Part shown: one piece after another, positions 44,544 to 56,002 of the stretch
Position numbering within the stretch: the first letter of the stretch is position 1
Layout: every line of letters starts with the position of its first letter
DNA from: Microbacterium sp. BR1
Lineage (GTDB): Bacteria; Actinomycetota; Actinomycetes; Actinomycetales; Microbacteriaceae
Assembly: GCF_002812725.1 (NCBI RefSeq)
Contig: NZ_NMUN01000004.1
Location: forward strand, 806,001 to 870,000
Direction: 5' to 3'
Length of the DNA stretch: 64,000 nt
The notes under the pieces: model-generated
What the model was told of the DNA's origin: nothing
The model's input: the letters and a program-made list of their open reading frames with translations, nothing else
The model's database searches: none
Made by a program: the position numbers and the translations under genes

Positions 44544-46159
44544 GCTTCGAGATCCACGTCTCGGGTGCGCCGAGAGAGGCCGTCGAACGCGTCGTGCCGA
44601 CCCTCGTCGCCGACCTCGTCGCCTCCGGGATCACGAGCGGTGACGCGAGCCTGTGGGGTCCGGCCGCCGAGGCCGAGGCATCCAAGCGTCTCGGTTGGGT
44701 GCAGGCCGTCACGGTCTCGCGTCCGCTGGTCGCCGAGATCGAGGCGCTCCGCGCTGATCTCCTGGCCCGCGGTGTCGACCGCTTCGTGCTTGCCGGAATG
44801 GGCGGCTCGTCGCTCGCACCCGAGGTCATCACGCAGACGTCCGGGGTGCCCCTCGTCATCCTCGACTCCACGGCCCCCGGCCAGGTGCTCGCGGCGCTCG
44901 ACGGCGATTCCGAGACCGGTGGCCTCGACCGCACCGCGCTGATCGTGTCGTCCAAGTCGGGCTCCACGGTCGAGACGGACTCCGCGCGCCGCACGTTCGA
45001 GGCCGCCTTCCGCGACCTCGGCATCGACCCCGCCGAGCGCATCGTCGTCGTGACCGACCCGGGGTCGCCCCTCGATGCCTCGGCTCGCGCCGCGGGCTAC
45101 CGCGTCTTCAACGCCGACCCCAACGTCGGCGGACGTTATTCGGCCCTCACCGCTTTCGGACTCGTCCCCTCGGGTCTGGCCGGTGTGGACATCGGCGAGC
45201 TGCTCGACGAGGCCGACGCGACCCTCCTCGAGGTCGCGATCGACAGCCCCGAGAACCCCGCACTGGTTCTCGCCGCCGCGATCGCCGGCACGAACCCCCG
45301 ACGCGACAAGATGGGCCTGATCAGCGATGGAACCCACATCGTGGGGCTGCCCGACTGGATCGAGCAGCTCGTCGCCGAGTCGACTGGCAAGCAGGGCACG
45401 GGAATCCTGCCCGTCGTCCTCCTGCCCGTCTCGCCCGAACTCGACGAGGACCTGCCCGATCTGCAGATCGTGCGTCTCGTCGACGACGCCCAGCACTTCC
45501 ACCTGTTCGAGCGGCACCCGGGCGAGGTTCTCGTCAGCGGTTCGCTCGGCGCGCAGTTCATCGTGTGGGAGTACGCGACGGCGATCGCCGGTCGCCTTCT
45601 CGGTATCGACCCGTTCGATCAGCCCGACGTCGAGTCGGCCAAGATCGCCACGCGCGCCCTGCTCGAGGCGCGTCCCGAACCCGCTCCGCCGGCGTTCGTG
45701 GTGGACGGCGTCGAGGTGCGCGTCAGCGACCCCGAGCTCGCGGCATCCGGCACGATCGCCGGGGTCCTCGACGCGCTGTGGTCGCGGCTGCCCGCGGACG
45801 GCTACGTCGCCGTGCAGGCCTACGTCGATCGCCTGTCGATCCCGCAGCTCTCCGGGCTCCGCGAACTCGTCGCCGCCGACTGCGGTCGCCCGACGACATT
45901 CGGATGGGGACCGCGCTTCCTGCATTCGACCGGGCAGTTCCACAAGGGTGGCCCCGCGGTCGGCGTCTTCCTGCAGATCACCGAGCGCACGGATGTCGAC
46001 CTCGAGATCCCGGGACTCCCCTTCACCTTCGGCCAGCTGATCGAAGCGCAGGCATCGGGCGACGCGTCCGTGCTCGCCGACCACAAGCGACCGGTCGTGA
46101 CGCTCACGCTCACCGACCCGTCGGTCGAAGTCATGGCGCTCTTCGAAGCCGCCCAGTAA
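44540..46159 (+). CDS. pgi: glucose-6-phosphate isomerase
   Basis: Interconverts glucose-6-phosphate and fructose-6-phosphate. The 539-aa protein is of the actinobacterial type found in tal-pgi-zwf operons. It has two SIS folds with [25 protein letters not shown] and [12 protein letters not shown], and a late [20 protein letters not shown] segment. It is more divergent than the classical enzyme. The ATG overlaps the tal stop. It links glycolysis to the oxidative branch encoded next. Confidence 0.92.
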   Translation: MSFEIHVSGAPREAVERVVPTLVADLVASGITSGDASLWGPAAEAEASKRLGWVQAVTVSRPLVAEIEALRADLLARGVDRFVLAGMGGSSLAPEVITQTSGVPLVILDSTAPGQVLAALDGDSETGGLDRTALIVSSKSGSTVETDSARRTFEAAFRDLGIDPAERIVVVTDPGSPLDASARAAGYRVFNADPNVGGRYSALTAFGLVPSGLAGVDIGELLDEADATLLEVAIDSPENPALVLAAAIAGTNPRRDKMGLISDGTHIVGLPDWIEQLVAESTGKQGTGILPVVLLPVSPELDEDLPDLQIVRLVDDAQHFHLFERHPGEVLVSGSLGAQFIVWEYATAIAGRLLGIDPFDQPDVESAKIATRALLEARPEPAPPAFVVDGVEVRVSDPELAASGTIAGVLDALWSRLPADGYVAVQAYVDRLSIPQLSGLRELVAADCGRPTTFGWGPRFLHSTGQFHKGGPAVGVFLQITERTDVDLEIPGLPFTFGQLIEAQASGDASVLADHKRPVVTLTLTDPSVEVMALFEAAQ

Positions 46160-46179
46160 CACCAGAGAGGCACACCCGT

Positions 46180-47730
46180 ATGCCCATCGAGATCTCGCGC
46201 GGGCACAATCCGCTGCGCGACCCGGACGATCGTCGTCTGAACCGCATCGCCGGTCCGAGCGCCCTCGTCATCTTCGGCGTGACAGGCGACCTGTCCCGCA
46301 AGAAGCTCATGCCGGCGGTCTATGACCTGGCCAATCGCGGCCTGCTTCCGCCCGGGTTCGCCCTGGTGGGGTTCGCGCGTCGCGACTGGGAAGACCAGGA
46401 CTTCGCGAACGTCGTCCACGAGGCCGTCAAGCAGTATGCGCGCACGCCGTTCCGCGAAGAGACCTGGCGACAGCTCTTGCAGGGGATTCGATTCGTCTCG
46501 GGCGAGTTCGACGACGCGGATGCGTTCCGTCGCCTGCGCGAGACCGTCGAACGACTCGACATCGAACGCGGGACGATGGGCAACCATGCCTTCTACCTCT
46601 CCATCCCCCCGAAAGACTTCGCGATGGTGGCGAAGCAGCTCCGGGACTCGGGACTGGTCAACGAGAATGCGAACGGGGACGACGCGTGGCGCCGTGTCGT
46701 CATCGAGAAGCCGTTCGGGCACGACCTCGCCTCGGCGCGGACGCTCAATGACGCTCTCGAGGTTGCGTTCCCGGCGGATTCGATCTTCCGGATCGACCAC
46801 TACCTCGGCAAAGAGACGGTCCAGAACATCCTGGCCCTCCGGTTCGCCAACGAGCTGTTCGAGCCCCTCTGGAACAGCAACTACGTCGACCACGTGCAGA
46901 TCACGATGGCCGAAGACATCGGCGTGGGTGGCCGCGCAGGTTACTACGACGGGATCGGCGCGGCACGCGACGTCATCCAGAACCACCTCCTGCAACTGCT
47001 CGCCCTGACCGCGATGGAGGAGCCCATCTCGCTGTCGGCACACGACCTGCGCGCGGAGAAGGAGAAAGTCCTCGCTGCCGTGCAGCTGCCCGCCAATCTC
47101 GCGGAGGCGACCGCTCGCGGTCAGTACGCCGGCGGATGGCAGGGCGGCGACAAGGTCGCCGGGTTCCTGGAAGAGGACGGCATGGACTCGGCGTCGACGA
47201 CCGAGACGTTCGCGGCGATCAAGCTCGAGATCGCGACCCGCCGCTGGTCAGGTGTTCCCTTCTACCTCCGCACGGGCAAGCGCCTCGGCCGTCGTGTCAC
47301 CGAGATCGCCGTCGTCTTCAAGAGGGCGCCGCAGCATCTGTTCCTGCGCAGCCAGACCCTCGAACTCGGGCAGAACGCCCTCGTGATCCGGATCCAGCCC
47401 GACGAGGGCGTCACCATCCGATTCGGCTCGAAGGTTCCGGGCGCCGGCACGCAGGTGCGCGACGTCACGATGGACTTCGGCTACGGGCATGCTTTCACCG
47501 AGGCGAGCCCCGAGGCATACGAACGCCTGATCCTCGATGTCCTGCTCGGCGAGCCGCCGCTGTTCCCGCGTCACGAAGAGGTTGAACTCTCGTGGCGCAT
47601 CCTCGACCCCGTCGAGGAGTTCTGGGCCGCCCAGGGTGGACCGCTGGAGCAGTACAGTCCCGGGTCGTGGGGCCCCGCTTCCGCGGAAGAACTCCTGGCC
47701 CGCGATGGACGAGTCTGGAGACGCCCATGA
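46180..47730 (+). CDS. zwf: glucose-6-phosphate dehydrogenase
   Basis: First step of the oxidative pentose phosphate branch, yielding NADPH. The 516-aa protein has the nucleotide motif FGVTGDLSRKKL near residue 32 and the active-site RIDHYLGKE. Substrate-binding RRVVIEKPFG and the C-terminal VRDVTMDFGYGHAF region are also typical. The ATG at 46180 is 20 nt after pgi, with GAGAGG upstream. Confidence 0.97.
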   Translation: MPIEISRGHNPLRDPDDRRLNRIAGPSALVIFGVTGDLSRKKLMPAVYDLANRGLLPPGFALVGFARRDWEDQDFANVVHEAVKQYARTPFREETWRQLLQGIRFVSGEFDDADAFRRLRETVERLDIERGTMGNHAFYLSIPPKDFAMVAKQLRDSGLVNENANGDDAWRRVVIEKPFGHDLASARTLNDALEVAFPADSIFRIDHYLGKETVQNILALRFANELFEPLWNSNYVDHVQITMAEDIGVGGRAGYYDGIGAARDVIQNHLLQLLALTAMEEPISLSAHDLRAEKEKVLAAVQLPANLAEATARGQYAGGWQGGDKVAGFLEEDGMDSASTTETFAAIKLEIATRRWSGVPFYLRTGKRLGRRVTEIAVVFKRAPQHLFLRSQTLELGQNALVIRIQPDEGVTIRFGSKVPGAGTQVRDVTMDFGYGHAFTEASPEAYERLILDVLLGEPPLFPRHEEVELSWRILDPVEEFWAAQGGPLEQYSPGSWGPASAEELLARDGRVWRRP

Positions 47731-48677
47731 TCATCGAGATGCCCGACACGACCGTCAGTCAAATCGCCAAGGCCCTCGTCAACGCCCGCGAAGAGGGCGG
47801 TGTGGTCGCGCTCGGCCGTGTACTCACGCTCATCATCGCAACGCGGCACGGTCTCGAAGAAGACGCCATCGAGGCTGCGAACGACGCCTCGCGCGAGCAT
47901 CCGATGCGGGTCATCGTGCTGATGGCGGACACTCAGGGAGAACCTCGACTGGATGCGCAGATTCGTGTCGGCGGCGACGCCGGGGCGAGCGAGGTCATCG
48001 TGCTGCGCGCCTCGGGGGCCGCGGCGTCGAACGAAGAGAGCCTCGTCACCGGTCTGCTCCTGCCCGACGCGCCTCTGGTGGTGTGGTGGCCGGATCAGCC
48101 GCCGCGAAAGCCGTCGGATTCGCCGCTCGGGCGGATGGCTCAGCGCAGGATCACAGATGCCTCGACCGCGCCGCAGGCCGCCGATCGCCTCTCCATCCTG
48201 GGCGCGAACCATGCTCCGGGAGACACCGATCTCGCGTGGACCCGTCTCACCCACTGGCGCGAGCAGCTCGCCGCGGTTCTCGACCAACCGCCTTTCACCC
48301 CCATCACGGGTGCCGTCGTGCGAGGTGCGAGCACGTCGCCCTCGACGGCACTCCTCGCAGCGTGGTTACGTCTCAAATTGAACGTCCCCGTGACCTGGGA
48401 ATACATGCCGCCCGACGAGTGGGTGGACGGTATCAAGTCGGTGGACCTGCAGCGCGAGGGCGGAGACATCCTGCTCGAACGTTCCTCCCCGACGGTCGCC
48501 TGCCTGACGCAACAGGGTCAGCCGCAGCACGACCTGGTTCTGCCGCGACGCACCCTGCGGGAATGCCTCGCCGAGGAGCTTCGTCGGCTCGATCCCGACC
48601 TGCTGTATGGTCGTGTGATCACCGAGGGCTGGGAGCTTCTGGACCCGCCCGTCAGCCGGGAGCCGCATGTCGACTGA
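47727..48677 (+). CDS. opcA: glucose-6-phosphate dehydrogenase assembly protein OpcA
   Basis: A 316-aa actinobacterial/cyanobacterial partner needed for full Zwf activity. It has an N-terminal VVALGRVLTLIIAT segment, PDAPLVVWWPDQPPRKPSD in the middle, and CLTQQGQPQHDLVLPRRTL near the C-terminus, all characteristic of OpcA. Its ATG overlaps the zwf stop (ATGA), which fits stoichiometric synthesis. Confidence 0.94.
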   Translation: MIIEMPDTTVSQIAKALVNAREEGGVVALGRVLTLIIATRHGLEEDAIEAANDASREHPMRVIVLMADTQGEPRLDAQIRVGGDAGASEVIVLRASGAAASNEESLVTGLLLPDAPLVVWWPDQPPRKPSDSPLGRMAQRRITDASTAPQAADRLSILGANHAPGDTDLAWTRLTHWREQLAAVLDQPPFTPITGAVVRGASTSPSTALLAAWLRLKLNVPVTWEYMPPDEWVDGIKSVDLQREGGDILLERSSPTVACLTQQGQPQHDLVLPRRTLRECLAEELRRLDPDLLYGRVITEGWELLDPPVSREPHVD

Positions 48678-49458
48678 GAACCTCACCGACCGTCGCGTCA
48701 TCGTCAGCGCGGACCGCGACACGGTTTTCGCCGCGGTCGCGCGCCGCATCGTCGAGAAGCTTGCCGTGTTGAGCGTCGAACGCCCTCTCGTGCATGTCTC
48801 GATCACCGGTGGACGTGCGGGGGTCAGCGTTCTCTCCGCGATCTCGGGCCATCCGGGGGTCGAGCTCGTCGACTGGTCGCGCGTGCATTTCTGGTGGAGC
48901 GACGAACGCTACGTTCCCGAGGCATCTCCGGATCGCAATGCTCTGCAGGCCCGAGACGCTCTGCTCACGCGCCTGTCCATACCGAGCAAGAACGTGCACG
49001 AGGTCCTCGCGTCCGATCGGTCGGAATCGGCGGAGGCCGCCGCAGAGGCGTACTCCGCCGAGCTCGCAGGCTTCGCGTCGTCGGACGATCCCACGGCCGG
49101 CGCGTGGCCGAGCTTCGACATCTGCCTGCTCGGAGTCGGACCGGATGCGCACATCGCATCACTGTTCCCCGACCGTCCCGAGATCGGGGTCACCGACCGG
49201 GCGGCCGTGGCCGTGTACGACTCCCCCAAGGCTCCACCGGTGCGCGTAACGCTGACGCGCCCGGTCATCAATGCATCACAGCGCGTATGGCTGGTCCTCA
49301 CGGGGTCCGAGAAGGCGGCCGCACTCGGTCTCGCCCTCGCCGGAGCCAGCTACATGAGCGTCCCGGCCGCTGGCGCAAAAGGCCGTCACCGCACACTGTT
49401 CTTCGTCGACGCGGACGCCGCGGCCGAAGTACCCGCGGAACTCATCGATCCCGACTGA
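48667..49458 (+). CDS. pgl: 6-phosphogluconolactonase
   Basis: Hydrolyses 6-phosphogluconolactone, the product of Zwf. The 263-aa protein of the SugarP-isomerase/DevB type has VSITGGRAGVSVLSAI, VHFWWSDERYVP and LLGVGPDAHIASLFP. It begins 11 nt inside opcA, and GGGAG lies just upstream of the ATG. It is the last gene of the operon and converges on rbpA across 22 bp without a visible terminator. Confidence 0.95.
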   Translation: MSTENLTDRRVIVSADRDTVFAAVARRIVEKLAVLSVERPLVHVSITGGRAGVSVLSAISGHPGVELVDWSRVHFWWSDERYVPEASPDRNALQARDALLTRLSIPSKNVHEVLASDRSESAEAAAEAYSAELAGFASSDDPTAGAWPSFDICLLGVGPDAHIASLFPDRPEIGVTDRAAVAVYDSPKAPPVRVTLTRPVINASQRVWLVLTGSEKAAALGLALAGASYMSVPAAGAKGRHRTLFFVDADAAAEVPAELIDPD

Positions 49459-49480
49459 GTTCGTGAGGCACCGAGCGGAC

Positions 49481-49837
49481 TCAGCCGAGGCCGCGACGCT
49501 CGCGCAGGGCGCGCAGGGCGTCGTCGAGGAGCGCGGCGGCCTCTTCGTCCGTGCGACGCTCCTTCACGTAGGCCAGGTGCGTCTTGTACGGTTCAGCCTT
49601 CGCGAGTGACGGCGGGTTGGCCTTGTCGCGCCCGGCCGGGAGACCCGAGTGCGGGCTGTCGATCGTGTCCGGGATCTCGTCCTCGGGCACGCCTGCGGCG
49701 AAGTAGCGAACCGTCTCGTTGCCGAGCGCGTCCCAATAGGGGACGGCGACGCGCTCCGCGTGGTATCCGTGGTCCTGTTCGCCCATCGGGCCCGCACCCA
49801 CCCGGGTGCCGCGGATCGCGTTTCCGCCAGTAGCCAT
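49481..49837 (-). CDS. rbpA: RNA polymerase-binding protein RbpA
   Basis: A 118-aa actinobacterial transcription factor that binds the principal sigma factor and stabilises the open complex. IRGTRVGAGPMGEQD forms the N-terminal tail, VPYWDALGNETVRYFAAGV the core, and PYKTHLAYVKERRTDEEAAA the sigma-interaction helix. No Cys residues occur, so it is a zinc-free version. It starts 1 nt after secG. Confidence 0.93.
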   Translation of the reverse strand: MATGGNAIRGTRVGAGPMGEQDHGYHAERVAVPYWDALGNETVRYFAAGVPEDEIPDTIDSPHSGLPAGRDKANPPSLAKAEPYKTHLAYVKERRTDEEAAALLDDALRALRERRGLG

Positions 49838-49838
49838 G

Positions 49839-50087
49839 TCAGATCCCCTGGAACTTGGTGATGAGGCCGAGTGCGACGATCGCAACGAACCACGTCAGGG
49901 CGAGCACGATGGTGAATCGGTTGAGGTTCCGCTCGGCGAGCCCCGACGACCCGAGGGACGACGTCATGCCGCCGCCGAACATGTCGGAGAGCCCGCCACC
50001 ACGTCCCTTGTGGAGCAGGATCAACAGGGTGAGCAAGAGGCTCGTGATGCCGAGGATCACCTGCATCACGAATTCGATAATCTGCAC
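49839..50087 (-). CDS. secG: preprotein translocase subunit SecG
   Basis: An 82-aa membrane subunit of the Sec translocon. Two helices (VILGITSLLLTLLILLHKG and IVLALTWFVAIVALGLITKF) flank GRGGGLSDMFGGGMTSSLGS, the SecG signature. It starts with GTG at 50087 after AAAGG. It has its own promoter downstream of tpiA and is co-transcribed with rbpA. Confidence 0.93.
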   Translation of the reverse strand: MQIIEFVMQVILGITSLLLTLLILLHKGRGGGLSDMFGGGMTSSLGSSGLAERNLNRFTIVLALTWFVAIVALGLITKFQGI

Positions 50088-50133
50088 CGGTAAAGCCTTT
50101 CAGAGCACCCGTCGGGCGGGCGCAACGTCCTCA

Positions 50134-50139
50134 AGTATA
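50134..50139 (-). promoter_or_regulatory. -10 box of secG-rbpA
   Basis: TATACT on the minus strand between tpiA and secG, giving a leader of about 40 nt before the GTG at 50087. Confidence 0.45.
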
Positions 50140-50149
50140 GGCGGAGAGC

Positions 50150-50962
50150 CTAGACGCCCACGTGCTTCTGGTAACGGATGATGGCGGCGAAGTCGTCGAC
50201 CTTCAGACTCGCGCCTCCCACGAGCGCCCCATCGACATCGGGCTCACGCATGAAGCCCGCGATGTTGCCCGCGGCAACCGAGCCGCCGTAGAGGATGCGC
50301 GTTGCCGCTGCCGCGTCGTCGCCGAGCGTTTCTGCGACAACCGCGCGCAGCTTCTCGCAGACCTGCTGGGCCTGATCGGGCGTCGCCGCCTGGCCCGAAC
50401 CGATGGCCCAGACCGGCTCGTACGCCACAACAACCTCGGTGCCGGCCGCGATATCGGCCAGAGCCGCCTTCAGCTGTGCGACCGGGACGGCGCTCGCACC
50501 GTGGTTTTCGAGATCCTCGGCTGTCTCACCGACGCAGATCACGGGGACGAGACCGTGCTTGAGGGCCGCCTTGACCTTCGCCGCCACGACATCGTCACCC
50601 TCGGCGTGGTACTGACGTCGCTCCGAGTGTCCGATCAGGACATACCTGCAGCCGAGCTTCTTCAGAAACTGGCCCGAGATCTCTCCCGTGTAGGCGCCGG
50701 AGTCGTGCACCGACAGGTCCTGGGCACCGAGCGAGAACTCGATCTTGTCGGCAGAGATCAGCGTCTGCACACTCCGCAGATCGGTGAAGGGCGGGAACAC
50801 GGCGACCTCGACTGAGCCCGCGTCGTGCTTGGCATCCTTCAACGCCCAGTCGAGCTTCTGCACGAGTGCGATCGCCTGCTGGTAATCGAGGTTCATCTTC
50901 CAGTTGCCGGCGATCAGCGGTGTACGCCCCTGACGCGCGGCGTTCTGCGTCACTGTTCCCAT
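50150..50962 (-). CDS. tpiA: triosephosphate isomerase
   Basis: Interconverts dihydroxyacetone phosphate and glyceraldehyde-3-phosphate. The 270-aa TIM barrel has IAGNWKMNLD (catalytic Lys), VLIGHSERRQYH (catalytic His) and AYEPVWAIGSG (catalytic Glu). The ATG at 50962 is chosen: GGAGG lies 7 nt upstream within the pgk 3' end, giving a 13-nt overlap. A GTG at 50953 would be too far from it. It is last in gap-pgk-tpiA. Confidence 0.96.
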   Translation of the reverse strand: MGTVTQNAARQGRTPLIAGNWKMNLDYQQAIALVQKLDWALKDAKHDAGSVEVAVFPPFTDLRSVQTLISADKIEFSLGAQDLSVHDSGAYTGEISGQFLKKLGCRYVLIGHSERRQYHAEGDDVVAAKVKAALKHGLVPVICVGETAEDLENHGASAVPVAQLKAALADIAAGTEVVVAYEPVWAIGSGQAATPDQAQQVCEKLRAVVAETLGDDAAAATRILYGGSVAAGNIAGFMREPDVDGALVGGASLKVDDFAAIIRYQKHVGV

Positions 50963-52167
50963 CCGAGGACCTCCAGTCCGGGGAGCTTCTTACCCTCGAG
51001 GAATTCCAGGCTGGCTCCGCCGCCCGTCGAGATATGACCGAACTGGTCGTCCGAGAATCCGAGCTGACGGACGGCGGCAGCGGAGTCTCCGCCGCCGACC
51101 ACGCTCAAGCCATCGACCTCGGTGAGCGCTTTGGCAACGGTCTTCGTGCCGGCGGCGAAGGCCGGCATTTCGAACACGCCCATCGGGCCGTTCCAGAAGA
51201 CGGTCTTGCTGTCACGAATGAGTTCGGCGAATCGGGCCGCGGACTCCGGGCCGATGTCCAGACCCAGGCCGGAGGCGCCGAACGGGGTGTCCTCCATCGC
51301 GTCGGCCGCCGTCACGACATGCTCGGCATCCGCGCCGAACTTCGACGCGACGACGATGTCCGTGGGCAGCACGAGCTCGACGCCCGTATCCCTGGCCCGC
51401 TGCACGTACTCGCGCACGATGTCGAGCTGATCGGTCTCGAGCAGGCTCGACGCAACCTTCAAACCCTCCGCCGCGAGGAAGGTGAAGACCATGCCTCCAC
51501 CCACCAGGATGCGGTCGACGCGCGGGAGCAGGTGCGATATCACGCCCAGCTTGTCACTGACCTTCGACCCACCGAGCACCACCGTGTAGGGACGCTCAGG
51601 GTTCTCCGTCAGCCGGTCGAGCACATCGAGCTCGGCCTGGATCAGCAGGCCCGCAGCGGACGGCACCAGCTCGGCGAGCTCGTACACGCTCGCCTGCTTG
51701 CGGTGCACGACACCGAAACCGTCCGAGACGAGCGCGTCACCGAGCGCCGCCAGGCGTTCCGCGAATGCGCGGCGCTCCGTGGCATCCTTCGACGTCTCGC
51801 CCGGCTCGAAGCGCAGATTCTCGAGAACCGCGACATCGCCGTCCTCGAGGGCCGCCACGGCCTCCCGGGCGGACTCACCCACCGTGTCACGTGCGAACGC
51901 GACAGGCTTGGCGAGCAGTTCCGACAGTCGCTGCGCTACCGGCTCGAGGCTGTACTTCGGGTCGGGAGCACCATCGGGACGACCGAGGTGGGAGCAGACC
52001 ACGACGCGGGCACCGCGCTGGATCAGGGCGTTCAGGGTCGGCAGCGACGCACGCACGCGGCCATCGTCCGTGATCTGACCGTCCCGGAGGGGGACGTTCA
52101 GATCACAGCGGACGATGACACGCGTGCCGACGAGCGACCCCAGCGAATCGAGAGTGCGCAGGGGCAT
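50950..52167 (-). CDS. pgk: phosphoglycerate kinase
   Basis: ATP-forming glycolytic kinase. The 405-aa protein has VIVRCDLNVPL near the N-terminus, VVCSHLGRPDG, VVLGGSKVSDK and the C-terminal VVGGGDSAAAV. It lies 9 nt after gap and overlaps tpiA. Confidence 0.97.
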   Translation of the reverse strand: MPLRTLDSLGSLVGTRVIVRCDLNVPLRDGQITDDGRVRASLPTLNALIQRGARVVVCSHLGRPDGAPDPKYSLEPVAQRLSELLAKPVAFARDTVGESAREAVAALEDGDVAVLENLRFEPGETSKDATERRAFAERLAALGDALVSDGFGVVHRKQASVYELAELVPSAAGLLIQAELDVLDRLTENPERPYTVVLGGSKVSDKLGVISHLLPRVDRILVGGGMVFTFLAAEGLKVASSLLETDQLDIVREYVQRARDTGVELVLPTDIVVASKFGADAEHVVTAADAMEDTPFGASGLGLDIGPESAARFAELIRDSKTVFWNGPMGVFEMPAFAAGTKTVAKALTEVDGLSVVGGGDSAAAVRQLGFSDDQFGHISTGGGASLEFLEGKKLPGLEVLGWEQ

Positions 52168-52176
52168 CAGCGGAAC

Positions 52177-53223
<1,047 letters not shown>

Positions 53224-53256
53224 TTAGGTGCGCGGATACGCGCTTTTCGGATGAAG

Positions 53257-53302
53257 GAGGACGCCGGATCCCTCGACTCAGCAAGGGCTCAGCGGCGTCC
53301 TC
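53257..53302 (-). terminator. candidate terminator after sodA
   Basis: GAGGACGCCG (53257-53266) pairs perfectly with CGGCGTCCTC (53293-53302) around a 26-nt loop, 7 nt past the sodA stop. There is no run of T, so efficiency is uncertain. Confidence 0.4.
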
Positions 53303-53309
53303 GCCTCCG

Positions 53310-53936
53310 TCACGACATTACCAGCAGACCCGCAGTCTTCTCGCGGGCGGTCTCGAAGCGGGTCTGAACGTCAGCCCAATTCGCGATGTTCCAGAACGCC
53401 TTCACATAGTCGGCGCGGACGTTCTTGTAATCCAGGTAATAGGCGTGCTCCCAGACGTCCAGCAGCAGGAGCGGGACGGTGCCCGCGGCGAACTGCGACT
53501 GCTGGTCGAAGAACTGCTGGATGATCAGGTTCTGGCCGATCGAATCCCAGAACAGGCCGGCCCAGCCGGAACCCTGCACACCGAGGGCGGCGGCGGTGAA
53601 GTGGGCGGCGAACTTGTCGAACGAACCGAAGTGGTCGTCCATCGCGGCCGCGAGCTCGCCGGTGGGCTTGTCTCCGCCGTTCGGCGAGAGGTTGGTCCAG
53701 AAGATCGAGTGGTTCGTGTGTCCACCGAGGTTGAAGGCGAGATCCTTCTCGAGCTTGTTCACGAAGGCGAAGTCACCCTTGTCACGCGCCTCCGCCAACT
53801 GCTCCAGCGCCGTATTGGCACCGGTCACGTAGGCCTGGTGGTGCTTGTCGTGGTGCAGCTGCATGATCGAGGCACTGATGTGCGGCTCGAGAGCGGCGTA
53901 GTCGTAGGGAAGTTCGGGCAGCGTGTAAGTCGCCAT
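53310..53936 (-). CDS. sodA: superoxide dismutase (Mn/Fe type)
   Basis: Dismutates superoxide. The 208-aa protein begins [19 protein letters not shown]. The metal ligands are H28 ([11 protein letters not shown]), a second His in the [10 protein letters not shown] region, and Asp/His in [11 protein letters not shown]. Manganese, iron or either is possible. The ATG at 53936 follows AGGAGG, and TAGGAT at 53991-53996 is a likely -10, so it is a normally leadered gene between whiA and gap. Confidence 0.95.
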   Translation of the reverse strand: MATYTLPELPYDYAALEPHISASIMQLHHDKHHQAYVTGANTALEQLAEARDKGDFAFVNKLEKDLAFNLGGHTNHSIFWTNLSPNGGDKPTGELAAAMDDHFGSFDKFAAHFTAAALGVQGSGWAGLFWDSIGQNLIIQQFFDQQSQFAAGTVPLLLLDVWEHAYYLDYKNVRADYVKAFWNIANWADVQTRFETAREKTAGLLVMS

Positions 53937-54078
53937 AGTCGTATTTCCTCCTGTCGGTGCCACGCTTCGCGCGGCGCGGATGACGTTCTCATCCTATCGA
54001 TGGGCAACACCGAGACCAGGGCCTTGCTTCCCGATCCGGGCATCTGTACGGGCGCCCGCCGCACCGATGGCGCTTCGA

Positions 54079-55056
54079 TCAGGCGTCGACGTCAGCCGGG
54101 ATACCCGCCTCTGTGCCGGGGATGCCCTCGTCCTCGGCACGCTTGTCGGCCATCGCGAGCAGACGTCGGATGCGTCCCGCGACGGCATCCTTCGTCAGCG
54201 GCGGATCGGCGTGGTGGCCGAGCTCATCGAGGCTCGCCTCGCGGTGGGCCAGGCGCAGCTCTCCCGCCTCGCGCAGATGGTCGGGGATTCCGGGCCCCAA
54301 GATCTCGAGGGCCCGCTCGACACGCGCACACGCGGCAACGGCGGCCTGGGCTGAACGGCGCAGATTGGCGTCATCGAAATTGACCAGACGGTTCACACCG
54401 GCGCGCACCTCACGGCGCTGGCGGAGCTGCTCCCACTCGGCAGCGGCACGCTGGGCTCCCATCGCCTGCAGGATGGCGCGGATCGCCTCGCCGTCGCGCA
54501 CCACGACGCGGTGCACTCCGCGAACCTCACGGGCCTTCGCGGCCACGCCCAAACGATGCGCCGCCCCGACGAGCGCCATGGCGGCCTCGGACGAGGGGCA
54601 GGTCACCTCGAGCGCGGCCGAGCGACCGGGATCCGTCAGCGTACCCGCGGCCAGAAACGCCCCGCGCCAGATGGCCGCGAGGTCGTCGCGGGACCCGGTC
54701 GTCAGCTTGTTCGGCAGCCCGCGAACGGGACGACGACGCTGATCGAGAAGGCCCGTCTGGCGCGCCAGCGTCTCACCGCCGTCGATGACCCGGACGACGA
54801 AGTGACCCTCTTGGCGCGACGACGATGCCTGCACATGCCCGAGCTCGGGACGGACGCCGTAGAGCTCGACCAGGTCACGAGCCGTGCGGCGCGCGAGAAC
54901 CTCGGAGTCGAGTTCCGCCTCGATGGCGATCCTGTTCGCGATCGAGTGCAGACCGCCGGAGAAACGCAGCAGCGACGTCACCTCGGCAACGCGCGCCGTC
55001 GCACGTGGGTCGCGGATGGCTACCAGTTCGGCCTTGACATCGGCGGTGAGTGGCAA
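54079..55056 (-). CDS. whiA: WhiA family DNA-binding protein
   Basis: A 325-aa regulator with a degenerate LAGLIDADG homing-endonuclease-like N-domain ([37 protein letters not shown]) and a C-terminal helix-turn-helix ([32 protein letters not shown]). In Streptomyces it controls sporulation and division genes. It is retained here in a presumably non-sporulating relative. The start is TTG at 55056, with GAGGAG 6 nt upstream. rapZ lies 41 nt upstream, with no yvcK between. Confidence 0.93.
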   Translation of the reverse strand: MPLTADVKAELVAIRDPRATARVAEVTSLLRFSGGLHSIANRIAIEAELDSEVLARRTARDLVELYGVRPELGHVQASSSRQEGHFVVRVIDGGETLARQTGLLDQRRRPVRGLPNKLTTGSRDDLAAIWRGAFLAAGTLTDPGRSAALEVTCPSSEAAMALVGAAHRLGVAAKAREVRGVHRVVVRDGEAIRAILQAMGAQRAAAEWEQLRQRREVRAGVNRLVNFDDANLRRSAQAAVAACARVERALEILGPGIPDHLREAGELRLAHREASLDELGHHADPPLTKDAVAGRIRRLLAMADKRAEDEGIPGTEAGIPADVDA

Positions 55057-55062
55057 CCTGCG

Positions 55063-55068
55063 CTCCTC
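55063..55068 (-). promoter_or_regulatory. ribosome-binding site fixing the whiA TTG start
   Basis: GAGGAG on the minus strand, 6 nt before TTG at 55056. Confidence 0.65.
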
Positions 55069-55097
55069 GGATCGGGTCGGACGTGAACCCGCCTAGC

Positions 55098-55991
55098 CTA
55101 CTCGCGACCGAGATCGCGATGCTTCACGCGCACGGCGACTCCGGGCACGGTAGACAGCCGAGCGGCCAGCTGCTCCGCCATCGCGACGGAACGGTGCTTG
55201 CCGCCGGTGCACCCGACGGCGACCGTGGAGTGGCGCTTGTTCTCGCGTTGATACCCGGCCAGAACGGGCGCCAGAGACTGGGCGTACGCATCCAAGAACT
55301 CCATCGCACCCTCTTGCGCGAGCACGAAGTCGCGGACGCGCCCATCCTGTCCGGTGAGGTGGCGGAGCTCCTCGTTCCAGAACGGGTTCGGCAGAAACCG
55401 CATGTCGGCGACCAGGTCGGCGTCGGGCGGCACGCCGTATTTGAACCCGAAACTCTGCACCGTGATGGTGTGGCGGGCCGAACTCTCCTCGAGGAACAGC
55501 TCGGATACGGTCGTCGCGAGCTGATGGATGTTGTACGCGCTGGTGTCGATGATCAGATCGGCACTCTCGCGGATGGGCGCCAGGCGTCGACGTTCGCGCT
55601 GGATTCCATCGAGGATGGTTCCTTCCCCCTGCAGGGGGTGCGGGCGCCGGACCGCTTCGAAACGACGGACGAGCACCTCGTCCGAGGCGTCGAGGAACAT
55701 GAGACGCACCTGACGACCCTTACGCAGAGCGTCCATCACATCGGGAAGGTCCTCGAACAGACCCCTGCCCCGCACATCCACGACGGCCGCCACCCGGGGC
55801 AGAGCGCCGGCGGCGAGACCGGTGATGTCGAGCAAGGGCCGCAGCATCTGCGGCGGCAGGTTGTCGACGACGTACCAGTCGAGGTCTTCGAGCGCGTTGC
55901 CGACCGTGGATCTTCCGGCGCCGGACATACCGGTCACCACGAGGACCTCCCCCGCTCCGCCGCCCGTGTCCGTCATCGCTCCAGTCCCCAT
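55098..55991 (-). CDS. rapZ: RNase adapter RapZ (nucleotide-binding protein)
   Basis: A 297-aa RapZ/YvcJ protein. The P-loop is GMSGAGRST (21-29), with Arg replacing the usual Lys as in this family. [25 protein letters not shown] and [19 protein letters not shown] form the C-domain. In E. coli it controls GlmS mRNA turnover; in actinobacteria the role is less clear. It lies 11 nt downstream of uvrC and upstream of whiA. Confidence 0.94.
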   Translation of the reverse strand: MGTGAMTDTGGGAGEVLVVTGMSGAGRSTVGNALEDLDWYVVDNLPPQMLRPLLDITGLAAGALPRVAAVVDVRGRGLFEDLPDVMDALRKGRQVRLMFLDASDEVLVRRFEAVRRPHPLQGEGTILDGIQRERRRLAPIRESADLIIDTSAYNIHQLATTVSELFLEESSARHTITVQSFGFKYGVPPDADLVADMRFLPNPFWNEELRHLTGQDGRVRDFVLAQEGAMEFLDAYAQSLAPVLAGYQRENKRHSTVAVGCTGGKHRSVAMAEQLAARLSTVPGVAVRVKHRDLGRE

Positions 55992-56002
55992 CAGCCCGGC
56001 TC

